Position numbers and translations under genes: made by a program. DNA of 64,000 bases from Natrinema sp. CBA1119 (GTDB lineage: Archaea; Halobacteriota; Halobacteria; Halobacteriales; Natrialbaceae). The notes under the pieces were generated by a model. It was not told where the DNA came from, did no database searches, and saw only the letters and a program-made list of their open reading frames with translations. Location of the stretch: assembly GCF_002572525.1 (NCBI RefSeq), contig NZ_PDBS01000001.1, forward strand, positions 186,001-250,000, read 5' to 3'. This document shows, piece by piece, positions 25,232-34,364 of this stretch (its first letter is position 1; every line of letters begins with the position of its first letter).

Positions 25232-28200
25232 TCATAGTGTCGTCACGTCAAGGATGTTGACTACCTCTCCCCGTCCCCGAACCGTCGCACCGCTTATCCC
25301 CGGCACGCCGCTCATGAAGCCCTCGAAGGGCTTGACGACGACCTCCTGCTGACCGTGGACGTGGTCGCAGTGCAACGCGACGTCGCGGACCTCACCGCGG
25401 ATCCGGACGACCATCCCGTCGCCGTTCGCGCCGGGAGTCGGCGTCTCGAGGACGTCGGCCAGCGAGACGACGGGATAGTCGCTGCCGTCGCCGGGGAGGA
25501 CGGATTCGCCGTCCACCGTCTCGATCGCCCCGGCGGACTCGATGTCCTGGACGGCTTTGGTCGGGACGCCGAACTCTTCGCCACCGCTTTCGACGAACAG
25601 GATCTCGTCAATAGCGACCGTTACCGGGAGCCGCATCGTGACGGTTGTCCCCTCGCCCGCCTCGCTGTCGATCGAGACCGTGCCGTCCAGCTCTTCGACC
25701 GTCCGCTTGACGACGTCCATCCCGACGCCGCGACCGCTAACGTCGGTCACCTCGTCGACCGTCGAGAGGCCGGGATGGAAGATGAGGTCGTAGGCCTCGT
25801 CGTCGGACATCGCCGCCGCTTCCTCCTCGTCGAGGATGTCAGCCGCGACGGCTTCCGAGCGAAGTCGGTCGGGGTCGAGCCCGGCACCGTCGTCTTCGAC
25901 CGTGATCGTCACGCGATCGCGCGCGCGATCGGCGTGTACCTCGACGGTCCCCTCGCGGGGTTTCCCGCCCCCCTCGCGGTCTTCCGGCGGTTCGATCCCG
26001 TGGTCGACGGCGTTGCGGACCAGGTGGATCAGCGGATCGCCGATCCGATCGAGGATACTCCGGTCGAGTTCCACGTCCTCGCCGGTCATCTCGAACTCGA
26101 CCGCCTTGTCCTGATCGCGGGCGATGTCGCGGACGACCCGCGGCAAGCGGTTCGTCACCGTCTCGAGGGGCACCAGACGGATGTCCATCACCGTCTCCTG
26201 CAGATCGGTCGTCAGGCCCGACAGCGCGTCGAGTTCCGTCTCGAGCGCGTCGTCGCCGTCGTCGTCGGCCTCGGCCGCATGACGGAGTCGGACGCGGCTC
26301 GTCACCAGCCCCTCGACGAGCGTGAGCAGCGAGTCGATCTGTTCGACATCGACCCTGACCGATTGGATTTCGTCGGTTTCGGCATCGGCGTCGGGCCGAT
26401 CGCTCGACTCGGGGATGTCGATCTCCGGACGCTCGAATTCGGGTTCGTCGATGATCCGGACGGCCGCTTCATCGTCCGTGTCGGCGTCCGAATCGGCCGC
26501 ATCGTCGCCGAATGACGCCGCCGACGGTTCGCTCGAGTCGTCGTCTTCCCCAGACGCGGCGGGCGAGTCCAAGTCGACCCCGCCGATGTCGAACTCATCG
26601 GTTCCGGCGAACGCCTCGTCGTCGAGGTCGTCGGACAGATCGTCCCCGAACTCGCTTTCGAAGTCATCGTCCGCGTCTGAATCATCCGACTCGGTCGCGG
26701 GGTCATCGAACACATCGTCGTCGAACGTTCCCTCATCCTCGTCATCGAACGGATCCGAGTCGTCCGTCGCCTCCTCGAGGTCGTCGCTGAAGGCCGCCGT
26801 CGGCTCGAACTCCGCTTCGACGTCAGCATCAGCACCGAAGGAACCGCCGGATACGGTGTCATCGTCCGTAGCGGTGGCTTGCTCGACATCGTCTGGCGCG
26901 GACTCGAGGCCATCGTCGTTTTCGAAACCGCCGCCGGTTTCGTCGGTCTCGAGGGTGGAATCGTCGCCTTCGACGGGAGCATCGTCGGTCGACTCGGTTT
27001 CGGTTGCATCGGTGGCTGTCGGGGACTCGTCAGCGTCGCCGACCGGTTCGGCGTCAGCGGTATCGGCCGCGGCGATACCGTCGTCGGCTGCATCGTCGTC
27101 GACTCCGTTGGCGTCAGTCTCATCGGTATCGTCGCTGACTGTGTCGTCCGCAACTGATTCGTCGACAGCGTGTTCGTCCGCAACTGATTCGTCGACAGCG
27201 TGTTCGTCCGCAACTGGTTCGTCGGCGATTTGCTCGTCCGCAACGGCGTCAGAAGTCGAGTCGGCCGCCGCGACGTCCCCAACGGGAGCTTCGTCGGCCG
27301 TTGCGTCGTCCTCGGCCGTGGCTGTCTCGACCGGATCGTCGCTGGGAACGTCGGATTTCGAGTCCGTTGGTTCGGACTCGTCGATCCGATCAGGTGCGGA
27401 TGCGGCCTCGATCTCGTCGTCCGGTCCGCCAGCCACATCATCCGTTTCGGCAGCAGCCACGTTATCATCCGCTTCGGCACCGGCTACGTCATCGTCATCG
27501 GCGATCACGTCCTCGTCCGGCTCGGTCGCCGGCTCGAGGCCGCTGTCGTCCGCCACAGAGTCTTCGTCCACGCCGACGGCCGCCGTCGTGTCGACACCGG
27601 ATGTTTCGGTCTCGTCCTCGTCATCGGCCGCGTCCGCAGCGAGGGCCTCGTCCGACTCCGCATCGACCAGGATGTCGTCGACCGCGCTCTCGGACGGCTC
27701 CTCGCCGTCGAGGAACGCGTCGTCGTCGACGTCCTCACCGAGGAGCTCGTCCATACCAACCTCGTCCTCGTCGTCGAACTCGTCGAACTCGAGTTCCGCG
27801 AGTTCGTCCTGCAACTCGTCGAAGCCGACCATTTCGACCTCGTCTTTGAGTTCGTCGAAGACCGCGCCGGCGTCGTCGACATTGTCGGCTTCGGCCGTTG
27901 AGTCCGCCTCAGCCGTATCGGGGTTGTCGTCGGTCGCCGTCTCCGAGTCGGGAGTCGCCGCGTCGTCGGCCTCGTCGAGAGGCGTTGCGGGCGGTTCTCG
28001 CGGCTCGGCGTCGAGATCATCCTCGTCCAACAGGTCGTCGAACGAGCCGGCCTCGCCCATGTTCTCGAAGACCTCGAGTTCGTCGTCACCGACGTCCTCG
28101 ACCATCTCGTCTAAGTCGTCGAACTCGGTGAACTCGTCGAGCAGGTCGTCAACCTCGAGATCTTGGGCTTCCTCGGGCGAAATATCGTCGGCCCGCTCGG

Positions 28201-28972
28201 CCGAATCCGCAAGCTGATCCGCCGTCGGCGCCGCCTCGTCGGCTGTCTCGAACCGATCGGAGACGTCGACGAGTTCGAAGTCCGCGACCTCTTCGACCGG
28301 CTCGAGACCGGAGGAGATCGCGCTCTCGCCGACCGCGGTGGCGAAGACGGCGTCGAACTGGTCGCCGTGGGCCCCGGCCTCGATCGTCTCGCGGGGCGGA
28401 TCGGTCCCGATCAGATCGAACGCGTCGATCAATGCGTCGACGACCAACTCGCCGTTGTTGACGCCCTCCCGCTCGGCGATCGAAAGCCGTGCGAGATAGA
28501 CGTCGTGACCGGCGTCGGCCGGCGGCTCGAACCGCGAGCACACGTCGTCGATCTCGTCCGCCGCGGGCGTGACGAGTCCGGTTGCCGCCTCGTTCTCGAC
28601 GTCCTCGAGGTGCGTTCGAAGCGCCTCGATCGTCGCCGACGGATCCGTCTCGATCTCGCCGGTCGCGGCGACTTCGTCGACCATCGTCTCGAGCTCGTCG
28701 ACGCCGTCGAAGACGACGTCCATCAGCTCCGGCGTCACGTCGATCTCGTCCCCGCGGACGGCGTCGAGCAGATCCTCGATCGCGTGGGCGAGGTCGCTGG
28801 CCGCATCCAGCCCCATCGCCCCGCAGTTCCCCTTGAGGGTGTGGGCGATCCGGAAGATGTTCTCCATCGCCTCCTCGTCGTCGGGGTCCCGCTCGAGGGT
28901 GAGCAAGGCGTTGTTCAGTTCCGTAATTCGTTCTTCGCTCTCCTGAACGAAGTCTGTCAGATAATCAGTCAT
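25232..28972 (-). CDS. cheA: Chemotaxis histidine kinase CheA, with giant acidic linker
   Basis: A 1246-residue sensor kinase. The Hpt domain has IFRIAHTLKGNCG with phospho-acceptor His44; a P2-like domain follows at about 130-275. From about 280 to 845 the protein is an acidic low-complexity linker, including a 10-residue tandem repeat. The C-terminal part has dimerisation helices, the HATPase N box HLVRNAVDHGIEP, G boxes (DDGAGLD, GRGVGMDVVK) and a CheW-like regulatory domain. Typical CheA is 650-750 residues. The ATG at 28972 starts the Hpt domain and overlaps the cheB stop by eight bases. Confidence 0.96.
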   Translation of the reverse strand: MTDYLTDFVQESEERITELNNALLTLERDPDDEEAMENIFRIAHTLKGNCGAMGLDAASDLAHAIEDLLDAVRGDEIDVTPELMDVVFDGVDELETMVDEVAATGEIETDPSATIEALRTHLEDVENEAATGLVTPAADEIDDVCSRFEPPADAGHDVYLARLSIAEREGVNNGELVVDALIDAFDLIGTDPPRETIEAGAHGDQFDAVFATAVGESAISSGLEPVEEVADFELVDVSDRFETADEAAPTADQLADSAERADDISPEEAQDLEVDDLLDEFTEFDDLDEMVEDVGDDELEVFENMGEAGSFDDLLDEDDLDAEPREPPATPLDEADDAATPDSETATDDNPDTAEADSTAEADNVDDAGAVFDELKDEVEMVGFDELQDELAELEFDEFDDEDEVGMDELLGEDVDDDAFLDGEEPSESAVDDILVDAESDEALAADAADDEDETETSGVDTTAAVGVDEDSVADDSGLEPATEPDEDVIADDDDVAGAEADDNVAAAETDDVAGGPDDEIEAASAPDRIDESEPTDSKSDVPSDDPVETATAEDDATADEAPVGDVAAADSTSDAVADEQIADEPVADEHAVDESVADEHAVDESVADDTVSDDTDETDANGVDDDAADDGIAAADTADAEPVGDADESPTATDATETESTDDAPVEGDDSTLETDETGGGFENDDGLESAPDDVEQATATDDDTVSGGSFGADADVEAEFEPTAAFSDDLEEATDDSDPFDDEDEGTFDDDVFDDPATESDDSDADDDFESEFGDDLSDDLDDEAFAGTDEFDIGGVDLDSPAASGEDDDSSEPSAASFGDDAADSDADTDDEAAVRIIDEPEFERPEIDIPESSDRPDADAETDEIQSVRVDVEQIDSLLTLVEGLVTSRVRLRHAAEADDDGDDALETELDALSGLTTDLQETVMDIRLVPLETVTNRLPRVVRDIARDQDKAVEFEMTGEDVELDRSILDRIGDPLIHLVRNAVDHGIEPPEDREGGGKPREGTVEVHADRARDRVTITVEDDGAGLDPDRLRSEAVAADILDEEEAAAMSDDEAYDLIFHPGLSTVDEVTDVSGRGVGMDVVKRTVEELDGTVSIDSEAGEGTTVTMRLPVTVAIDEILFVESGGEEFGVPTKAVQDIESAGAIETVDGESVLPGDGSDYPVVSLADVLETPTPGANGDGMVVRIRGEVRDVALHCDHVHGQQEVVVKPFEGFMSGVPGISGATVRGRGEVVNILDVTTL
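27155..27244. repeat. Tandem 30-bp repeat inside cheA
   Basis: Two identical 30-base units (27155-27184, 27185-27214) and a third diverged unit (27215-27244) encode ten-residue repeats like ADEHAVDESV in the acidic CheA linker. The unit length keeps the frame, so copy-number changes would alter linker length only. Confidence 0.85.
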
Positions 28973-30182
28973 CGGTCTCACCGTCCGTCGTGAACGCGTT
29001 GACGATCGCGTCGGCGATGTCGTGGGCGGGTGCGACCGCGTCGACGCAGCCCGTTTCGATCGCCCGACACGGGATGCCAAAGACGGGGCTCGTTTCCTCG
29101 TCTTGAGCGATCGTTCGACCGCCCGCGGCCTTGACCGCCTCGATGCCGGCCGCGCCGTCGCGGCCCATCCCGGTCAGCACGACGCCACAGAGCGCGTCGG
29201 AGACCCGTTCGGCGGCGCTTTCCATCGTCACGTCGATCGCCGGCCGCACGCCGTGGACCCGCTCGCCGTCGTCGAGTCGCAGGCGGAGGCGGCCGCCGAC
29301 GTCGCTCGCAACCTCGAGGTGGGCGTTTCCCGGTGCGACCGCGGCCTCGCCGGCCGCGAGCCGATCGCGATCCGCGGCTTCGGTGACGTCGTACGCGCTC
29401 CGAGCGTCGAGTCGCTCGGCGAAGCGGGTCGTAAAGTCGGGGGGCATGTGCTGGACGACCAGCACCTTCGCCTCGAGAGCCGCCGGCAGCCGTTCGAACA
29501 GCCGTTCGACGATCTTCGGGCCGCCGGTCGACGCGCCGAGGACGATCGTCGGCGCGTCCGCCCGGTCACCGTCAACGGCGATCGGTTCGGCCGCTTCGTC
29601 GGTGGCGGACGTAGTCCCGATATCCGGAGTGGCGTCGGGACCGGTCGTCCCGCTGTCGTGGCGAAGCTGTGCGTCGGATCCGCCGCCCGCGACCGCGTTT
29701 CCGGTCACAGTGTTGTGTCCCGGGCCGCCGGCGCGTCCCGATCGGGTCGAGTGGGCCGCCGCGGTGGCACGAGCGAGCGCGACCGACGAGACGTTCGCCT
29801 CGGCGAAGTCGTCGACTTTCGCGACGACCTCGTCCGTGAGGTGGGCGATGTTGCGCGAGTCGGAGCCGTCGGGCTTGTGAAGGAAATCGACGGCACCGCG
29901 CTCGAGAGCGTCGAGCGTGGCCTCCGTACCGCGTTCAGTGTGAACGCTGAGCATGAGGATCATGGTCGGATTCGTCGCCATGATCCGCTCGACGGCGTCG
30001 ATGCCACCCATCTCGGGCATTTCGACGTCCATCGTGACGACGTCCGGGTCGAAGGTCGAGGCGAGTTCCACACCGTCCGCACCGTTCGCCGCCGTTTCGA
30101 CCTCGTAGCCGGCCTCGTCGAGCGCGTTGCCGATGACTGTCCGCATGAACCTCGAGTCGTCGACAACGAGTACTCGCGTCAT
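28965..30182 (-). CDS. cheB: Chemotaxis methylesterase CheB
   Basis: A 405-residue response regulator that removes methyl groups from chemoreceptors. The receiver domain has Asp8/Asp9, phospho-acceptor Asp52 (VTMDVEMPEM) and Lys103 (LHKP). A linker of about 100 residues, rich in Gly, Ala and Asp, leads to the esterase domain with the triad Ser218 (LGASTGG), His245 (VQHMP) and Asp342 (GMGRDG). It overlaps cheY upstream by four bases and cheA downstream by eight. Confidence 0.96.
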   Translation of the reverse strand: MTRVLVVDDSRFMRTVIGNALDEAGYEVETAANGADGVELASTFDPDVVTMDVEMPEMGGIDAVERIMATNPTMILMLSVHTERGTEATLDALERGAVDFLHKPDGSDSRNIAHLTDEVVAKVDDFAEANVSSVALARATAAAHSTRSGRAGGPGHNTVTGNAVAGGGSDAQLRHDSGTTGPDATPDIGTTSATDEAAEPIAVDGDRADAPTIVLGASTGGPKIVERLFERLPAALEAKVLVVQHMPPDFTTRFAERLDARSAYDVTEAADRDRLAAGEAAVAPGNAHLEVASDVGGRLRLRLDDGERVHGVRPAIDVTMESAAERVSDALCGVVLTGMGRDGAAGIEAVKAAGGRTIAQDEETSPVFGIPCRAIETGCVDAVAPAHDIADAIVNAFTTDGETDD

Positions 30183-30541
30183 GCCGCGACGACGTCTGAG
30201 AGGGCCTTTCTAACGCTGGGCTCTTCGAACGGTTTCGTCACGTAGCCGTCCGCACCAGCTTTCACGGCGAGTTTCATTTTCTCACGCTGTCCAACGCTCG
30301 TACACATGATGACGCGGGCGTCCGGATCGATTTTCTTGATCGCCGCGGTCGCCTTGATGCCGTTGCATTTCGGCATCACGATATCCATCATGACGATGTC
30401 GGGGTCGTGTTCTTTGTACAGTTTGACGGCTTCTGCTCCGTTGGACGCTTCTCCGAGAATGCGGTAATCTTGTTCCAAGATCTGCCGCAGTAGGTTCCGC
30501 ATAAAATGAGAGTCGTCCACGATGAGCACCCCTGTCGACAT
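30179..30541 (-). CDS. cheY: Chemotaxis response regulator CheY
   Basis: A 120-residue single receiver domain. Asp9, Asp10, phospho-acceptor Asp53 (VMMDIVMP), Thr81 and Lys103 are in place. Phosphorylated by CheA, archaeal CheY signals to the archaellum motor through CheF-type adaptors; those genes are not in this window. It is the first gene of the che operon; a TATA-like element lies about 40 bases upstream. Confidence 0.96.
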   Translation of the reverse strand: MSTGVLIVDDSHFMRNLLRQILEQDYRILGEASNGAEAVKLYKEHDPDIVMMDIVMPKCNGIKATAAIKKIDPDARVIMCTSVGQREKMKLAVKAGADGYVTKPFEEPSVRKALSDVVAA

Positions 30542-30577
30542 TCAGTAGTACACCAAACGTCCGTAGAGATACAACTA

Positions 30578-30587
30578 CCATAAATGC
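30578..30587 (-). promoter_or_regulatory. TATA-like box of the che operon
   Basis: Minus-strand GCATTTATGG lies 37-46 bases before the cheY ATG, placing the transcription start about 10-15 bases before the gene. Confidence 0.45.
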
Positions 30588-30679
30588 TGTCTCTCGATTA
30601 TCAGTCATGATAAATGTCGAATCTGCCCCGGAGACCCCACTCAGAGCAGTGGATCGATAACCGCCGGTTCGCAGCAGTT

Positions 30680-31471
30680 TTACCGGTTTCCCGACGCCAA
30701 CAGCAGTCGGTCGATATCGACGAGTGCGGTCGCTTCGACGATGATCTCCTGTGTCGAATCGTCCCTCTTGCCCTCATCGATGTCGTCGCCGGTGTCCTCG
30801 TCCGATTCGATCTCGAACGCCTCCCCGATCGGTTCGCCGACGCCGCTCGTGCGACGAGCCGACGACAGCGCCGCAGAATCGCCGCCACCGACTGTTGCTC
30901 CGGCCTCAGGTGTCTCGACACCGCTGTCGGTCGATCCGTCCGTGGTCACGTGTCCGACGCGCGGCTCCGGTTCCGGTTTTCGTTCCTGCGTCACGAGTGC
31001 GAGGACCAGGGGATGGTCGAGGGCCTCGCCCGACAGCTCACTGGCATCGACGGTGTCCGCGTCGATCACGTCGCTCTCGGGGACGGTCTCGACGCCGATC
31101 ACCTCGTCGACGCGGATCGCGGCCGACTGTCGGTCGCTCGAGCGATCGAGCACGAGCAGTCGTTCGCGGCCCGAGCGGGATTCGGAAACCGGGAAGTGAA
31201 CCCGCGGATCGATGACGGCCGTGATCTCGCCCCTGAGGTCCATCAGCCCCTCGATCGCGGGTGGCGCGCGTGGGACGCGGGTCAGCTCCGCCGGTGGTTC
31301 GGTGATCGTTCTGACCGCGTCGACCGGCAGCGCGAGTCGGTGTTCACCGACGCCGACGAAGACGAACTGGCGGAGTTCTTCCTGCTCGTCGTCCCCGCCG
31401 TCCGAATCGCGGGTGCGATCGGCATCGTCGATATCGATTCCGAGGAGCTTCTCGGAGAGGTCCGGGGCCAT
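30680..31471 (-). CDS. cheW: Chemotaxis coupling protein CheW
   Basis: A 263-residue CheW that links receptors to CheA. The beta-barrel fold is seen in FVFVGVGEHRLALPVDAV, LMDLRGEITAVIDPRVHF and RIAVDEVIGVE-like segments at about residues 35-160. Both the N-terminal 30 residues and an acidic insertion of about 60 residues near 165-235 are additions; the C-terminal LVDIDRLLLASG closes the fold. It precedes cheY on the same strand with a gap of 138 bases. Confidence 0.92.
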   Translation of the reverse strand: MAPDLSEKLLGIDIDDADRTRDSDGGDDEQEELRQFVFVGVGEHRLALPVDAVRTITEPPAELTRVPRAPPAIEGLMDLRGEITAVIDPRVHFPVSESRSGRERLLVLDRSSDRQSAAIRVDEVIGVETVPESDVIDADTVDASELSGEALDHPLVLALVTQERKPEPEPRVGHVTTDGSTDSGVETPEAGATVGGGDSAALSSARRTSGVGEPIGEAFEIESDEDTGDDIDEGKRDDSTQEIIVEATALVDIDRLLLASGNR

Positions 31472-31583
31472 GGTCTCGTTCGTGTATCAGCGTCCATCAC
31501 TAAAACGTTGACTCCATCACGTATGTTCAATATACTGATTGTTTTCCGAACGGGTTCACCCACGTCGCGCACCGGAAGGCTTA

Positions 31584-31594
31584 TTTTCCGAACG
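31584..31594 (+). promoter_or_regulatory. Direct repeat TTTTCCGAACG at the cheW-like promoter
   Basis: The 11-base sequence TTTTCCGAACG occurs here and at 31542-31552, 42 bases apart centre to centre, in the divergent gap between the two cheW genes. The downstream copy overlaps the TATA-like TTATTTTCC 23-32 bases before the ATG at 31612, so a regulator could act here. Confidence 0.35.
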
Positions 31595-31611
31595 AGAAGT
31601 CTTCAGACGAA

Positions 31612-32070
31612 ATGGTATCGGCTTCGAATGACGAAACCGGCACCGACGACGAACGCGTGACCGTCCTCACGTTCGACCTCGAGGAGCGGCGATACTGCGT
31701 CAGGGCCGAGTCCGTGGCCTCCGTGCTGGGCGTCGCTGACGATGCGTCCCTCGCCGACGCCACCGATCCGTGGAACGCGGGGACGATCACCGTCGCCGGT
31801 GAACGGGTCAGAGTGGTCGACCTCCCTCGAGTGTTCGGATCGACGTTTCAAACGGCGACCCGGGTCGACGATCCGAAACTGCTCGTCTTCGCCGTCACCG
31901 ACGAGACGGACCGCTACTATAGCTGGCTCGTCGACCACGTCGATGCGACCAGAACCGTCCGAACAGCCGCGCTCGAGCCACCACACGCGAACACGACCCA
32001 CGTCAAAGGCCGACTCGAGATGGACGGCTCGGACGTCATCTGGCTCGACGAACGAACGATACACGGCTGA
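31612..32070 (+). CDS. cheW: Second CheW-like protein
   Basis: A 152-residue protein with a compact CheW fold. VLTFDLEERRYCVRAESVASVLG opens the first subdomain, ITVAGERVRVVDLPRVFG the second, and SWLVDHVDATRTV with VIWLDERTI the end. It lacks the long insertion of the neighbouring CheW. It is transcribed away from the che operon from its own promoter, and may couple a different receptor group to CheA. Confidence 0.88.
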   Translation: MVSASNDETGTDDERVTVLTFDLEERRYCVRAESVASVLGVADDASLADATDPWNAGTITVAGERVRVVDLPRVFGSTFQTATRVDDPKLLVFAVTDETDRYYSWLVDHVDATRTVRTAALEPPHANTTHVKGRLEMDGSDVIWLDERTIHG

Positions 32071-32130
32071 GCGGCCGTCTCAACCGAGAGCAGCAAACAC
32101 TGAATCTGCGGAAAAGAGACGTCGAACTAA

Positions 32131-32901
32131 CTACAGGAGTCCCGGCGGTCCGCCGTCGGAATCGTCGTCGACGTCGACGCCGAACTCCTCTCGTTCCTCC
32201 CGGAGTCGCTTGACCTGTCGGTAGTAGTAGCCGATCCCGATGCCGCCGATGAGGACGACAGCCCCGATGAGACCGAGGAACAGCGGGATGTCACGCGCGA
32301 GGTAGTATCGAAGCGAGATCGTACTGTCCTCGTCGATCTCCTCCCAGTAGAGTCGCTCCCGATCGTCGGCGACCGTGCGCTCGTACCCGTTCGGTGAAAC
32401 GTCGCCGAACAGGAAGTTCGAGGTCCGATGCCCCTCGGGAACCAGCACCTCGTAGGAGCCCCCGACGTATGCCGGCTGTTGGAACGTCTTGCGCCCGGCC
32501 TCGCCGGAGAACGCGAGCGTGCCGTCCCCGTCAGGAACCTGGACGGTGGTCATCGATCCGCCCTGTTCGATCTCGAGTTCCGAGCCCGTGAGTTCGGTGC
32601 CGTTGGGATGCCAGTAGCGGACGCTGTGGATGTTCAGCGGTTCGTCGCTAAAGAGGGTCGACTGGTACAGCTCCAGTTCGTCGGTCCCGTCGAGGTCGTA
32701 GACGGCCCGGAACTCGCCGCCGCCGAGCAGGTTGCCGTCCTCGAGCGCGATGGTGACGTCGGCGTCGGTGTCACGGATGTCGCTGTAGTTCTGTTCCTGA
32801 TCGAGTTGCTCGTCCGAGATCCCACCGGAGAACGCCGAACAGCCCGCTCCCAGTATCAACAACGCGGCCGCAATCGTCGCGAAAACGAGCCGTCGGTTCA
32901 T
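32131..32901 (-). CDS. Lipoprotein with C-terminal membrane helix (DUF5803-like)
   Basis: A 256-residue exported protein. The N-terminus ends in a lipobox (LILGAGC), so Cys21 is probably lipid-modified. A beta-rich outside domain follows, then a membrane helix at about residues 208-230 (PLFLGLIGAVVLIGGIGIG) and a charged cytoplasmic tail. I recall this as the DUF5803 family, of unknown function. It begins one base after the DUF2110 stop, so it is the third gene of the tfe operon, an unexpected partner for a transcription factor. Confidence 0.82.
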   Translation of the reverse strand: MNRRLVFATIAAALLILGAGCSAFSGGISDEQLDQEQNYSDIRDTDADVTIALEDGNLLGGGEFRAVYDLDGTDELELYQSTLFSDEPLNIHSVRYWHPNGTELTGSELEIEQGGSMTTVQVPDGDGTLAFSGEAGRKTFQQPAYVGGSYEVLVPEGHRTSNFLFGDVSPNGYERTVADDRERLYWEEIDEDSTISLRYYLARDIPLFLGLIGAVVLIGGIGIGYYYRQVKRLREEREEFGVDVDDDSDGGPPGLL

Positions 32902-32902
32902 G

Positions 32903-33607
32903 CTAGGGAACGACACAGCGGAGTTCGGCCGGAAGGTACTCGCCGACGCTCGCGAGGAGTCCCGGCGGGTCGGTGTTTTCGGTACAGATGACGCTCTGCT
33001 CGAGCAGCCCGAGTCGTTCGACGGTGACGTAGTCTTGCGCGTGGCCAGCGCGGTTGAGCGTGGCCCGAACCTCGGCTCGCGTCGCGCTGTTGACGTTGAG
33101 CCGGCCGTCACCGCGGGTCCACTCGTAGAGCCGATCCTGTTCGGCATCGGCGAGCCGGGACGGAGTGACGTCGGCGTCATCGTCGCTATCCGCATCGCCG
33201 CCGTACACGAACTGCAACGGCAGGTGCTGAACGAGTCCGTACCGCTCGCGGATTTGCGTCGCCGACCCCGGGCCGAGCCCGAGTTCGTCGGTCGGGATTC
33301 GAACGCCGTCGCCCTGTCCCGCGTCGAGGACGAATCCGTCGTCGTCCCAGGACTCGAGCGTGCCGACGTACGTTTCGCCGGCCTCGAGATCGGGGACGAT
33401 CTCGCCGAACTCTTCGCGGAGGACGTTTCTCGCGACAGTGGCGTCGTCACCCTCGATTGTCACCGACGGGAAGTCGTCGTGACGGATCCCGATTTCGAAC
33501 TCGACGTCGAGTTCTCCGATTTCGTTATCGACCAGCGACCGCAGCGAATCCAGCGAGCGCTCGCGGGCGTCGCCCTCGACGTACAGCTTGGTTGCGAGTA
33601 CGACCAT
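32903..33607 (-). CDS. DUF2110 family protein
   Basis: A 234-residue soluble protein of the archaeal DUF2110 family, commonly found beside the transcription factor TFE. The N-terminal half (about 1-95) and the middle segment ETYVGTLESWDDDGFVLDAG suggest a small beta-barrel, possibly nucleic acid binding; this is inference. An acidic insertion sits at about 150-165. The ATG overlaps the tfe stop by one base (TAATG). Confidence 0.85.
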   Translation of the reverse strand: MVVLATKLYVEGDARERSLDSLRSLVDNEIGELDVEFEIGIRHDDFPSVTIEGDDATVARNVLREEFGEIVPDLEAGETYVGTLESWDDDGFVLDAGQGDGVRIPTDELGLGPGSATQIRERYGLVQHLPLQFVYGGDADSDDDADVTPSRLADAEQDRLYEWTRGDGRLNVNSATRAEVRATLNRAGHAQDYVTVERLGLLEQSVICTENTDPPGLLASVGEYLPAELRCVVP

Positions 33608-34125
33608 TAGGCGTCCAGGTTGAGTTCGTCCTCGAGCGACGCGAGGCGGTCGTCCATCGCGTTGACCAAGCGGTCGTTATCCATCGATTCAAGCGGCGAG
33701 CCACACTCCGGACACTCGAAGCCGAAGTCCATCGCTTCGCCGAACTCGAACCGGATCGAACAGATCTCGCAGAGGTAGAACTCGTGGTTTCGCTCGTACT
33801 CTCGGCGGTCGTCGAGCGCCTCGTGGAGCCGGTACATCTCCTCCTCGAGATTCTCCGGAATGTTGTCGTACTCGAACGTCCAGAGGTAGGTCAGCCACCC
33901 CGAATCCTCGTCGCGCAGTCGCCGATACGTGGCGAGATCGTTTTCGTACAGAATGAACAGCGCGCGCCGCACGTCGTTCAACTCGAGGTCCAGTTCCTCT
34001 GCGAGCTCCTCGTCGGTCACTTCGCCGTCCGGCGGTGCCGCAGCGACGGGCATCCCCTTGGGACCGACCAGCTCGTGCAAATATTTCTGGATTACCGGAT
34101 CCTCGAGCAGGTCCTCAAAAGCCAT
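33607..34125 (-). CDS. tfe: Transcription initiation factor TFE alpha subunit
   Basis: A 172-residue archaeal TFE, which helps open promoter DNA and stabilises the open complex with RNA polymerase. An extended winged helix (about 1-100: EVTDEELAEELDLELNDVRR) is followed by a zinc ribbon with C119-x2-C122 and C138-x2-C141. The start at 34125 is preceded by a TATA-like element at leaderless spacing; an ATG nine codons upstream would lie inside the promoter. First gene of tfe-DUF2110-DUF5803. Confidence 0.95.
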   Translation of the reverse strand: MAFEDLLEDPVIQKYLHELVGPKGMPVAAAPPDGEVTDEELAEELDLELNDVRRALFILYENDLATYRRLRDEDSGWLTYLWTFEYDNIPENLEEEMYRLHEALDDRREYERNHEFYLCEICSIRFEFGEAMDFGFECPECGSPLESMDNDRLVNAMDDRLASLEDELNLDA

Positions 34126-34150
34126 TACCTCTATGTAACGGCATGGAGCC

Positions 34151-34160
34151 ATTAAAGCTT
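34151..34160 (-). promoter_or_regulatory. TATA box for tfe operon
   Basis: Minus-strand AAGCTTTAAT lies 26-35 bases before the tfe ATG at 34125. Confidence 0.55.
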
Positions 34161-34364
34161 GTCAAGTGCCCTTCCCCATCGAGTCGGGATCCGAAGGGGT
34201 GGTATCGCGCTGGGACGAGACTCCATTTCTCTCTCGGAGAGACGGTTCGATGAAACGCCCACTGAGCAGATCGAGGCAAATTCCGCCACGAACGCGATGA
34301 ATCCGACCGTCGGCTGCGCGTTCGGACGCGACGTTTATCAAGCTGGATCTCACTTCTCGAGATA

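Noticed and set aside
27155-27244. CRISPR-like tandem repeat
   Set aside because: Units are contiguous without spacers and in frame within cheA.
26322-28217. Long Ser-rich plus-strand frame opposite the CheA linker
   Set aside because: A Ser-rich product is the expected antisense shadow of an Asp/Glu-rich coding sequence.
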